Shown here in pieces: positions 1 through 5,326 of a DNA stretch of 10,339 nucleotides. The notes below the pieces were generated by a model. The model was not told the DNA's origin. It searched no databases and worked only from the letters and a program-made list of their open reading frames with translations. Source of the stretch: Actinomycetes bacterium (GTDB lineage: Bacteria > Actinomycetota > Acidimicrobiia > Acidimicrobiales > RAAP-2); contig JAKAZC010000071.1 of NCBI GenBank assembly GCA_021826655.1, forward strand, positions 1 through 10,339, in the 5' to 3' direction. Positions within the stretch are counted from its first letter, which is position 1. The number at the start of each line of letters is the position of its first letter. The translations under genes were made by a program, and so were the position numbers.

Positions 1-117
1 GGCGGTGGCGGTGGCGGTGGCGGTGGCGGTGGCGGTGGCGGTGGCGGTGGCGGTGGCGGTGGCGGTGGCGGTGGCGGGGGCGGTGGCGGCGGCGGTGGCG
101 GTGGCGGCGGCGGCGGC
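1..117. repeat. GGCGGT hexanucleotide tandem repeat with degenerate tail
   Basis: The first 72 bases are twelve perfect GGCGGT units. From about 73 to 117 the array degenerates into mixed GGC/GGT triplets. One plus frame reads as Ala-Val repeats, another as poly-Gly; the minus strand reads as Thr-Ala, Pro-Pro or Arg-His. No start codon or ribosome site goes with any of these. It lies about 12 nt beyond the stop of the minus-strand acetyltransferase. It could be an intergenic microsatellite or the low-complexity end of a gene lying to the left. The array touches the window edge, so its true length is unknown. Confidence 0.95.
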
Positions 118-128
118 CTCCGCCCGGG

Positions 129-476
129 TCAGCGCTCCCAGCCGAGCTCGGCGCGCCGGTCGGAAGGCACCAGGTCGAGGTGGTCGTCGGGGTGGTCGTC
201 GATGAAGCGACGGGCGAAGGGACAGTGGGGCACCACGGCCAACGCCCGGCGGCGTGCGTCGTCCAGTGCGTACCTGACCAGGCGGGCGGCCAGTCCCCGG
301 CCACCGTGGTCGGGGGCGACCTCGGTATGGACCAGGTCGATCACGCCGTCCGCGATCCGGTAGTCCAGGAAACCGACCACGACCCCGTCCTCGGCGAGCA
401 CGTAGCGGTGCCTGCCCGGTTCGTCGTGGACGCCGACGGTCGTCGGTGATCCCCCCGGGTCCGCTCCGGCAGTCAT
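129..476 (-). CDS. GNAT-family N-acetyltransferase, YjdJ type
   Basis: A 115-residue protein that matches the small, stand-alone YjdJ-type branch of the GCN5-related acetyltransferases. Residues about 24-53 form the leading strands (YVLAEDGVVVGFLDYR, then VIDLVHTEV). They are followed by the acetyl-CoA pyrophosphate loop APDHGGRGLAARLV (about 54-67), which has the G-x-G/A signature of motif A. The segment CPFARRFIDDHP near the C terminus is typical of this subfamily. The acceptor substrate is unknown; the protein should be cytoplasmic. Its ATG overlaps the marR stop in a 4-base ATGA, so the two genes are probably co-transcribed and translationally coupled. Family assignment is firm, biological role is not. 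Confidence 0.88.
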   Translation of the reverse strand: MTAGADPGGSPTTVGVHDEPGRHRYVLAEDGVVVGFLDYRIADGVIDLVHTEVAPDHGGRGLAARLVRYALDDARRRALAVVPHCPFARRFIDDHPDDHLDLVPSDRRAELGWER

Positions 477-1012
477 CGGGCCGCCCGCGTCGGATCGGTG
501 GTCCCGTCAGGGTCCACGCGACGCAGGATGTGGTCGTTCGCGTCGCGGAACGCCCGGAGCTGGTCGCGGGTCAGCGGCTCGAGGAACAGCTCGCGCACCG
601 CGGCGACGTGGTCGGGTGCGGACGAGTCGACCAGGTCCCGCCCGGCCCGGGTCAGGACGGCCCGGACGCACCGCCCGTCGTCAGGGTCGGGCGCACGCAC
701 CAGGAGACCCCGCTCCTCGAGGTGCCGGGCTGCATGCGAGAGCTTCGACGGAGACGCGTCGGTGACCGAGGCCAGCCGACTCATCCGGAGTGCGGACTCC
801 GGCTGCTCGGACAGCATGGCCAGGACGGTGTACTCGAAGAGGTTGAGCCCGGACGCTCGCTCCAGCCGGGCGTCCAGCATCGACGGCAGCCTCGCCGACA
901 CCCGGAGCAGGCCCAACCAGGCCGAGCGCTCCTCCTCGTCGAGCCAGCGGGTGTCGGGACGGACGGCGGACGGCGTCGGAGTACCGGGGGGGCGCCTATG
1001 TTCGGCACGCAT
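473..1012 (-). CDS. MarR-family transcriptional regulator
   Basis: A 179-residue winged-helix regulator. Residues about 20-45 form the N-terminal dimerisation helix (WLDEEERSAWLGLLRVSARL). The DNA-binding core follows: LNLFEYTVLAMLSEQPESALRMSRLA, then the recognition helix region VTDASPSKLSHAARHLEERGLL. The wing carries the family motif DPDDGRCVRAVLT. MarR proteins are dimers released from palindromic operators by phenolic ligands or oxidants. The gene is divergent from the dioxygenase, with an 87-bp gap containing two inverted repeats, so it most likely represses itself and the dioxygenase. No Shine-Dalgarno sequence precedes the ATG, but TAGGCT lies 6 nt upstream, so the transcript may be leaderless. 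The ligand is not evident. Confidence 0.93.
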   Translation of the reverse strand: MRAEHRRPPGTPTPSAVRPDTRWLDEEERSAWLGLLRVSARLPSMLDARLERASGLNLFEYTVLAMLSEQPESALRMSRLASVTDASPSKLSHAARHLEERGLLVRAPDPDDGRCVRAVLTRAGRDLVDSSAPDHVAAVRELFLEPLTRDQLRAFRDANDHILRRVDPDGTTDPTRAAR

Positions 1013-1018
1013 CCGGTG

Positions 1019-1024
1019 AGCCTA
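1019..1024 (-). promoter_or_regulatory. Candidate -10 box of a leaderless marR transcript
   Basis: On the minus strand TAGGCT fits the actinobacterial TANNNT -10 pattern. It ends 6 nt before the marR ATG, the spacing expected if transcription starts at the start codon. No Shine-Dalgarno sequence is visible between them. There is no good -35 at 16-18 bp, so this rests on position alone. Confidence 0.4.
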
Positions 1025-1029
1025 GCTAG

Positions 1030-1041
1030 TTGAGAGTTCAA
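1030..1041. promoter_or_regulatory. Candidate MarR operator over the -35 box
   Basis: TTGA-GAGT-TCAA is a perfect 4+4 inverted repeat. It starts at the -35 hexamer and lies within the larger stretch TAGTTGAGAGTTCAAG. Its half-site TAGTTG recurs in the second repeat at 1058-1077. A protein bound here would cover the dioxygenase -35 and lie next to the marR start. Confidence 0.45.
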
Positions 1042-1057
1042 GGGATCGCGCTATCAT
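1030..1057 (+). promoter_or_regulatory. Promoter of the dioxygenase gene
   Basis: TTGAGA at 1030-1035 differs from the -35 consensus TTGACA at one base. It is separated by 16 bp from TATCAT at 1052-1057, one base from TATAAT. This gives a start point near 1064 and a short leader before the GTG at 1100. Both boxes are touched or flanked by the inverted repeats described separately. Confidence 0.7.
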
Positions 1058-1077
1058 GTAGTTGCGGAGACAATTAC
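1058..1077. promoter_or_regulatory. Candidate MarR operator over the transcription start
   Basis: GTAGTTG (1058-1064) and CAATTAC (1071-1077) form a 7-bp inverted repeat with one mismatch and a 6-bp spacer. This size and A/T-flanked TTG...CAA pattern is typical of MarR-family sites. It begins immediately after the -10 box, where a bound dimer would block transcription initiation. It is the best operator candidate for the adjacent marR product. Confidence 0.6.
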
Positions 1078-1099
1078 CTGGCGACCGGAGGTACCGGGT

Positions 1100-2005
1100 G
1101 TGCCGGAAAGGACCGGTCACCCCATGACCTCACCGATGCTCGCCCCGGATCCCGGCGCCGCCTTCGACACGTTCCTGGCCGACACGGCACCTGCCAGCCT
1201 GGGCCGGGCCGACTGGTCCCCCGGTGCCGGGCCGATGCCCGCCCTCTACCTCAGCCACGGGGCCCCGCCGCTGTTCGACGACCCGCTGTGGATCGACGAA
1301 CTGTTCGCCTGGTCGCAGGCGCTGCCCAGGCCGAAGGCGGTGCTCATGATCAGCGCACACTGGGAGCACGCCCCGCTCCGGATTTCCGCCACCGGCGCCG
1401 GCGTACCGCTGGTCTACGACTTCGGCGGATTCGCCGCCCGGTACTTCACGATGACGTACCCGACGCCGGACGCCACCGCGTTGGCCCGACGCATCGCCGC
1501 ACTGATGCCCACCGACGAGCCGGTGGAACAGGACCGCGTGCGGGGCCTCGACCACGGTGCCTGGGTGCCCCTCAAGGTGATGTACCCGTACGGTGACGTC
1601 CCCGTGCTCCAGTTGAGCATCCCCACCCACGACCCCACCCGCCTCCTCGAGCTGGGCGGCCGCCTCCGACCACTCCGCGACGAAGGCGTACTGATCGTCG
1701 GTTCAGGCTTCATGACCCACGGGCTGCCCTTCCTGACCAGGGAGGCCTTCGTCGACAACGTCGTACCCGGCTGGTCGGCGGAGTTCGACCGGTGGGCCGC
1801 CGAGACGCTCGCGGCCGGGGATCTCGACGCACTCGCCGGGTACCGGGACCACGCGCCGGGAATGCCGTACGCCCATCCGACGGTTGAACACTTCGTCCCC
1901 CTGTTCGTGACCCTCGGGGCGGCGAGCAGGCCCGACGGCCCGGTCGACACCACCGTCGAGGGATTCCAGTTCGGCCTGGCGAAACGTTCGTTCCAGGTGG
2001 GGTGA
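1100..2005 (+). CDS. Extradiol ring-cleavage dioxygenase, class III (DODA/YgiD family)
   Basis: A 301-residue protein closely resembling E. coli YgiD (4,5-DOPA extradiol dioxygenase), the class III, LigB-like metal-dependent enzymes that open catechol rings. Diagnostic blocks run in family order: ALYLSHGAPP (His53), AVLMISAHWE (His87), YDFGGF, LDHGAW (His152), VLQLSI, GSGFMTHGL (His207) and PTVEHFVPL (His264). His53, His87 and His264 are the likely metal ligands by family analogy; His152 and His207 are conserved active-site residues. It has about 40 more N-terminal residues than YgiD. The GTG at 1100 is chosen because GGAGG lies 8 nt upstream (1087-1091); an ATG at 1124 is a possible alternative. 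Divergence from marR suggests induction by an aromatic or phenolic compound. The true substrate cannot be read from sequence. Confidence 0.9.
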   Translation: MPERTGHPMTSPMLAPDPGAAFDTFLADTAPASLGRADWSPGAGPMPALYLSHGAPPLFDDPLWIDELFAWSQALPRPKAVLMISAHWEHAPLRISATGAGVPLVYDFGGFAARYFTMTYPTPDATALARRIAALMPTDEPVEQDRVRGLDHGAWVPLKVMYPYGDVPVLQLSIPTHDPTRLLELGGRLRPLRDEGVLIVGSGFMTHGLPFLTREAFVDNVVPGWSAEFDRWAAETLAAGDLDALAGYRDHAPGMPYAHPTVEHFVPLFVTLGAASRPDGPVDTTVEGFQFGLAKRSFQVG

Positions 2006-2027
2006 GCGGATCGGGACACGGGACGCG

Positions 2028-2033
2028 AGGAGG
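2028..2033 (+). promoter_or_regulatory. Strong Shine-Dalgarno site fixing the DUF998-like start
   Basis: AGGAGG lies 7 nt before the ATG at 2041. It decides against the overlapping GTG at 2002, which shares GTGA with the dioxygenase stop and would add 13 unremarkable residues. Confidence 0.8.
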
Positions 2034-2040
2034 TAGCACC

Positions 2041-2907
2041 ATGTACGACGACAGCGGACCCCTCGGGCGGGTGCGGGCGGCTCTGGCGCCGGTGGCGACA
2101 TCGGGCCGCCCCCGGGTGCCGACGGGGTGGCGCCGCCCGGCCGGGATCGCCGTGGGAGTCGTCGGCGTCGCCCTGTACAACTGGTGGGTGGTCGTGGCTC
2201 TGCACGGCCACCTGATGACCACACCGGACGAGCTGTTCAGCGACCTGGAGGCCACGGGGCGCCCGGATGCGGCGCTGCTCCAGCATCTGGACCTCACCGC
2301 GGGGCTGGTGCTGATCGTCGCCCTCCTCCTGCGGGGGCGTCGCGGGCCGGGCGGGACCCGCGCCGAATGGCCCTGGCTCGTCGGGTTCGCCGCGTCGGGC
2401 GCGGTGGGCGGGCACTTCGCCTACGCCTGTCCCGAGGGGATCTCTGCGGCGTGCCGTTCGGCCGAGTGGCGGCTCGCGCTCCCACCCCATCACTACGTCC
2501 ACGTCCTCGCCGGCATCGCCGAGTTCACCACGGCCACGGTCGCCGTCTACCTGGCCTGGCAACGCACCCGACCCGTCGACCGCCCCACGACCCGGACGGT
2601 CCGCTGGACGGGACGGGTGCTGGTCGCCTCCTATCCCCTGCTCGGTGTCGCCTACCTGACCGACCGCCTGGGCGCCCTGGTCGAGCCCATCTTCTTCGTC
2701 TGCTTCTCCGTGATGGTGCTCGTCGAGCTGCTCGAGCCGGACCACGGCGCTGCGGTGGCCGTGGACCGGCAGGCGGAGGCCGGGGGTGTGCGCCACTCCG
2801 ACGACCGGCTCCCGGAACATCTGCCACACCCGGTAGGAGAGCCGGTCACGAGCGCGCCGACCGAGACCGACGGCAGGGACGGGACCCGGCACATCACCTG
2901 CCGCTGA
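2041..2907 (+). CDS. DUF998-like multi-pass membrane protein
   Basis: A 288-residue integral membrane protein of unknown function. Six hydrophobic segments are visible: GIAVGVVGVALYNWWVVVAL, LDLTAGLVLIVALLL, WPWLVGFAASGAVGG, VLAGIAEFTTATVAVYLAW, VLVASYPLLGVAYL and IFFVCFSVMVLVELL. The layout resembles DUF998: a polar loop after the first helix, a cysteine-bearing loop (AYACPEGISAAC) after the third, then HHYVHVLAGIAEF leading into the fourth. The last 50 or so residues are hydrophilic and probably cytoplasmic. It starts 35 nt after the dioxygenase stop on the same strand, so it probably shares the MarR-controlled transcript. DUF998 membership is a judgement by eye; a role in export or sensing of the dioxygenase substrate would be pure inference. 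Confidence 0.75.
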   Translation: MYDDSGPLGRVRAALAPVATSGRPRVPTGWRRPAGIAVGVVGVALYNWWVVVALHGHLMTTPDELFSDLEATGRPDAALLQHLDLTAGLVLIVALLLRGRRGPGGTRAEWPWLVGFAASGAVGGHFAYACPEGISAACRSAEWRLALPPHHYVHVLAGIAEFTTATVAVYLAWQRTRPVDRPTTRTVRWTGRVLVASYPLLGVAYLTDRLGALVEPIFFVCFSVMVLVELLEPDHGAAVAVDRQAEAGGVRHSDDRLPEHLPHPVGEPVTSAPTETDGRDGTRHITCR

Positions 2908-3298
2908 GCAGGAGACCGTCGCCCGGATCGCGTCGGTCCCTGCCACGACCGCCCGTGGCACCGCACGCGCCGCCTACGGAGCTGCCGGCCACGGGATCCG
3001 CCCGTACGGGTCGTGGTGATCCGAGGGCCGACCAGCGACAACTGCACCACATGCGGCACCCGCACCGGGGCCGCATCCCACGGACGTCACGCAGGTCTCC
3101 CGATGACGGGGTCCGGGACCGGACGGCCGATGGGTACCAACCGCCTGGCCGTTCCGCCGGATCCCGGAGGCCCACGCCAGGCGCTGCCTGACGATGGTGT
3201 CGGCGGCGGCACCGACGGGCGAATCCCCGCCGCATCCGGGCCCGGGGCTTCGGTGGGCGTCGGCGCTCCGTGCAGTGGTCAGGCGCGCACCGGCAGAG
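2908..3298. other. 391-bp intergenic region without a supportable gene
   Basis: This gap lies between the convergent DUF998-like gene and the thioredoxin gene. Open frames cross it, but they are arginine-, glycine- and proline-rich, continue into the antisense of the thioredoxin gene, and have no ribosome site. The only structure I can support is the hairpin at 2941-2960. A 10-bp palindrome CCGGGCCCGG sits at 3236-3245. A Cys-rich stretch (NCTTCGTRTG) in the plus frame near 3050 could be a decayed remnant but is too short to call. Confidence 0.7.
2941..2960 (+). terminator. Terminator-like hairpin after the dioxygenase operon
   Basis: TGCCACG (2941-2947) and CGTGGCA (2954-2960) form a perfect 7-bp stem around a 6-nt loop. 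It is 33 nt downstream of the DUF998-like stop. No T-run follows, which is common for terminators in high-GC actinobacteria but leaves the call uncertain. Confidence 0.5.
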
Positions 3299-3757
3299 CT
3301 ACTGCGAGTGGTCGTGCTGGTGGTCGTGGTCGTGCTGGTGGTCGTGGTCGTGCTGGTGGTCGTGCTCGTGCTGGTGGTCGTGGTCGTGCTGGTGGTCGTG
3401 CTGTCCGGAGGCGATCTCGCGGTGGACCTCCTCCATGTCGAGACCCACCGCCTGCGCGATCAGGTCCTCGAGGGCCTCGGCCGGCAGTGCACCCGGCTGG
3501 CTGAACACGATGACCTGCTCGCGGAGGATCATCAGCGTCGGAATGGACTGGATCCCGAACGACCCGGCCAACTCCTGCTGGGCCTCGGTGTCGATCTTTC
3601 CGAACACCAGTCCCGGATGGCTCTCGGCGGCCTTCTCGAAGATCGGACCGAACGTGCGGCACGGACCGCACCACGAAGCCCAGAAATCGACCAGCACGGT
3701 GTCGTTCGTCGACACCACCTCGGCGAAGTTCTCCTTGGTCAGTTCGACGGTTCCCAT
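3299..3757 (-). CDS. Thioredoxin with alternating-histidine C-terminal tail
   Basis: A 152-residue protein. Residues 1-117 are a complete thioredoxin fold with VLVDFWASWCGPC (redox pair Cys30 and Cys33), GKIDTEAQ, the cis-proline loop IQSIPTLM (Pro73) and a C-terminal helix LEDLIAQAV. It should be a cytoplasmic disulfide reductant; no signal peptide is present. Unusually, residues 120-150 have histidine at every second position, 16 in all, separated by Asp, Gln or one Glu in a roughly QHDHDH period. Such tails chelate Ni, Zn, Cu or Co in other proteins. The start is supported by AAGGGAG 5 nt upstream (3763-3769). It lies 22 nt behind the methyltransferase stop, so the two form one operon. The tail is encoded by near-identical CAC/GAC/CAG codons, suggesting growth by repeat expansion. 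Confidence 0.93.
   Translation of the reverse strand: MGTVELTKENFAEVVSTNDTVLVDFWASWCGPCRTFGPIFEKAAESHPGLVFGKIDTEAQQELAGSFGIQSIPTLMILREQVIVFSQPGALPAEALEDLIAQAVGLDMEEVHREIASGQHDHQHDHDHQHEHDHQHDHDHQHDHDHQHDHSQ
3308..3400 (-). repeat. In-frame repeat coding the poly-(His-X) tail
   Basis: A roughly 18-bp unit (plus strand CTGGTGGTCGTGGTCGTG) is reiterated with small variations. On the minus strand it encodes residues 120-150 of the thioredoxin. All 16 histidines use CAC, with GAC for Asp and CAG for Gln. The uniform codons indicate slippage or recent duplication, and the copy number may differ between strains. Confidence 0.85.
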
Positions 3758-3779
3758 CGGTGCTCCCTTCCGAGCGGTC

Positions 3780-4439
3780 TCAGGTGGTCAACCCCGGCCC
3801 GACGCCCACTATTTCGGGATCCGACGCCGGACCGGCCGGTTCCCGGACTGCCCGGACCACCGTGTCGATCGCCTCACGCGGTCCGTCGTCCGTCGCCACG
3901 ACCCGGACCGCCTGATCGGCACGACGCGGCACCAGTCCCGCGGACTCCGCCGCGGCAACCACATCGGCGACGTCGTAGAGGACGTCAACGGAGGGCGGGC
4001 CGCCGAATCCCCGGACGAGGTTGTCACGGTCATGGGCCACGACCACGAGCGTCCCGCCCGGGGCGACCGCAGCGGCCGCCTTCGCCAGCACCGCGTCCCG
4101 CTCGGGTCGGGGGAGTTGCAGATAGCACAGCACCACCAGGTCCACACCGCCTTCGGGTGCGACCCATTCGTCGACTGCGCCCGCTTCCCAGGTGACCTCG
4201 ACGTCGTGCGACTCGGCGAGGCGGGCCGCCTTGGCCAGGCCTTCGGTGGAGAAGTCGACACCGGTCACCTGCCACCCCTGCTCCGCCAACCACACCGAAT
4301 TCCGCCCCTCGCCGCAGGCGAGGTCGACCGCCGTCCCGGGGGGGAGCCCCGCGACCTCCGAGACGACGAACTGATTGGGTGCCGCCGTCCACACCAGTTC
4401 GGCCACCCGGTAGCGCTCGTCCCACTGATTCCTGTCCAT
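3780..4439 (-). CDS. Class I SAM-dependent methyltransferase
   Basis: A 219-residue Rossmann-fold methyltransferase. The N terminus WDERYRVAELVW (about 6-17) is characteristic of the small TehB/thiopurine-methyltransferase-like group. Motif I is AVDLACGEGRNSVWLAEQG (about 37-55). The acidic strand is VTGVDFS, followed by AGAVDEWV, motif IV GVDLVVLCYLQLP and the post-motif PGGTLVVVAHD. The substrate is unknown; relatives act on tellurite, thiols or small metabolites. It is the first gene of a pair with the thioredoxin. No Shine-Dalgarno sequence precedes the ATG, but TATACT lies 6 nt upstream, so the mRNA is probably leaderless. A metal- or sulfur-sensor-like operator overlaps that box. Family call is firm, substrate is not. 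Confidence 0.9.
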   Translation of the reverse strand: MDRNQWDERYRVAELVWTAAPNQFVVSEVAGLPPGTAVDLACGEGRNSVWLAEQGWQVTGVDFSTEGLAKAARLAESHDVEVTWEAGAVDEWVAPEGGVDLVVLCYLQLPRPERDAVLAKAAAAVAPGGTLVVVAHDRDNLVRGFGGPPSVDVLYDVADVVAAAESAGLVPRRADQAVRVVATDDGPREAIDTVVRAVREPAGPASDPEIVGVGPGLTT

Positions 4440-4466
4440 GGGGTCAGTATACCCCTATGGGTACCC
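4440..4466 (-). promoter_or_regulatory. Leaderless promoter with CsoR/CstR-like operator
   Basis: On the minus strand the -10 box TATACT (plus 4446-4451) ends 6 nt before the methyltransferase ATG at 4439, consistent with a leaderless start. On the plus strand TACCC (4450-4454), CTAT, GGGTA (4459-4463) is a perfect 5-bp inverted repeat overlapping that box. GGGGT (4440-4444) and ACCCC (4451-4455) form a second one, and GGGTACCC (4459-4466) is an 8-bp palindrome. TACCC...GGGTA with G/C tracts resembles the operators of the CsoR/CstR family (copper and persulfide sensors). No regulator gene of that family is in the window, and no -35 near consensus is visible. Confidence 0.55.
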
Positions 4467-4542
4467 ACGCCCGATGGTGCCGCCGGCGCAGGTCCGGGGC
4501 GGCACCGCCCGGGCGGAACGGTCGTCTGAGGTGGGACGGGTC

Positions 4543-4599
4543 CGGTGGCGCGACGGGACCTGCGAACCTCCGGGCCGCCGCGAGCGGTGCGCGCCACCG
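4543..4599 (-). terminator. Inverted repeat downstream of the FKBP gene
   Basis: CGGTGGCGCG (4543-4552) and CGCGCCACCG (4590-4599) are perfect 10-bp complementary arms separated by 37 nt. The near arm begins 5 nt beyond the FKBP stop on the minus strand. The position suits a transcription terminator or an mRNA 3'-end stabiliser. The long loop and absence of a T-run make the mechanism uncertain. Confidence 0.5.
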
Positions 4600-4604
4600 C
4601 AGGA

Positions 4605-5147
4605 TCAGTTGATCTTGACCAGGTCGACGATGAAGATCAGCGTGTCGTTCGCCGCGATGCCGGCCCCGGGGGACGAGGCGCCGTAGGCGAGATTCGGGGG
4701 GATGATGAGCTCCCGGCGCCCGCCGACCTGCATGCCGACGACGCCCTGGTCCCAACCGGAGATGACCTGACCCTGGCCGAGTGTGAACTGGAACGCCTGG
4801 TGCCGGCTCCACGACGAGTCGAAGACCTTGCCGGTCGAGTAGGCCACGCCGACATACTGCACCGAGACCTGGTCCCCCGCCTTGGCGGCCGGACCTGTGC
4901 CCACGATCAGGTCCTTCGACTCGAGCTGCGTGGGAGGCGCCCCGGGTGGGACCGTGATCGTGGGCTCGGTCCCGATGGTCCCCGCCGCTGACGGGTCGGA
5001 GACGGTCCCGATGACGGCGGGTGCGGTCGTGGTCGTGACGACCGGGGCCGCCGTCGTCGCCGGGCTCGCTGACGAGCTCCCGCAGGCGGCGAGCCCCAGG
5101 CCGGATGCAGCCAGAGCGACGAGGGACCAGGTGCGGACACGGGTCAT
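4605..5147 (-). CDS. FKBP-type peptidyl-prolyl cis-trans isomerase lipoprotein
   Basis: A 180-residue secreted lipoprotein. The N terminus MTRVRTWSLVALAASGLGLAACG is a type II signal peptide with Cys22 in the lipobox, so the mature protein should be anchored to the outer face of the cytoplasmic membrane. A Thr/Ala/Pro-rich linker (about 23-75) follows. The FKBP domain then fills the rest: LIVGTGPAAKAGDQVSVQYVG, GKVFDSSW, FTLGQGQVISGWDQGVVGM, GGRRELIIPPNLAYG and NDTLIFIVDLV. The family catalyses proline isomerisation in exported proteins. The ATG at 5147 is chosen over the longer open frame to 5306 because it begins a proper signal peptide and has AAAGGAA 9 nt upstream. It is a single-gene unit. 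Confidence 0.93.
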   Translation of the reverse strand: MTRVRTWSLVALAASGLGLAACGSSSASPATTAAPVVTTTTAPAVIGTVSDPSAAGTIGTEPTITVPPGAPPTQLESKDLIVGTGPAAKAGDQVSVQYVGVAYSTGKVFDSSWSRHQAFQFTLGQGQVISGWDQGVVGMQVGGRRELIIPPNLAYGASSPGAGIAANDTLIFIVDLVKIN

Positions 5148-5174
5148 GGGACAGGGTTCCTTTCGGTCGGTTGG

Positions 5175-5192
5175 GACGTGTCGGACGTGTCG
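5175..5192. repeat. Tandem 9-bp direct repeat upstream of the FKBP gene
   Basis: GACGTGTCG occurs twice head to tail at 5175-5183 and 5184-5192. It lies 28 nt upstream of the FKBP start, in the 179-bp gap shared with the divergent HNH gene. It could be a regulator site or chance. I see no convincing -10/-35 pair near it. Confidence 0.6.
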
Positions 5193-5326
5193 GGCCAGGC
5201 CGCTCGCGCGGGGATTCCGATGGCCAGACGGTACTCGCCCCCGTCGTCGGCCGGTGATCGGCACGTCCGCGGGGCGACCACCGGGTAGGACGGGCCGCCG
5301 ACACACCCCCCTGTCATCATGGGCCG

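Noticed and set aside
5..205. Ala-Val repeat open frame at the left edge
   Set aside because: Pure reading of the GGCGGT array followed by the antisense of the acetyltransferase; no start signal or recognisable domain.
1414..2961. Long minus-strand open frame of 515 codons opposite the dioxygenase and membrane genes
   Set aside because: High-GC shadow frame: Arg/Gly/Pro-rich, no domain, and fully antisense to two recognisable genes.
3236..3245. CCGGGCCCGG palindrome as a terminator for the thioredoxin operon
   Set aside because: It has no loop and no T-run, lies over 50 nt past the stop, and such short palindromes are common at this GC content.
3308..3400. Regular repeats considered as a CRISPR array
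   Set aside because: The unit is 18 bp without unique spacers and lies in frame inside a gene, so it is a coding repeat.
3013..3504. Plus-strand open frame with a CTTC motif and Gly/Arg/Ala repeats, about 163 residues
   Set aside because: Its second half is the antisense of the thioredoxin His-tail repeat, it has no ribosome site, and its composition is that of a shadow frame.
3194..4195. Plus-strand frames with Val/Leu repeats or Trp-Ser-Cys repeats opposite the thioredoxin gene
   Set aside because: The repeats are just the antisense reading of CAC/GAC/CAG codons, and the opposite strand encodes an unmistakable thioredoxin and methyltransferase.
5148..5306. N-terminal extension of the FKBP protein by 53 residues
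   Set aside because: It would bury the lipoprotein signal peptide, and the ATG at 5147 has its own ribosome site.
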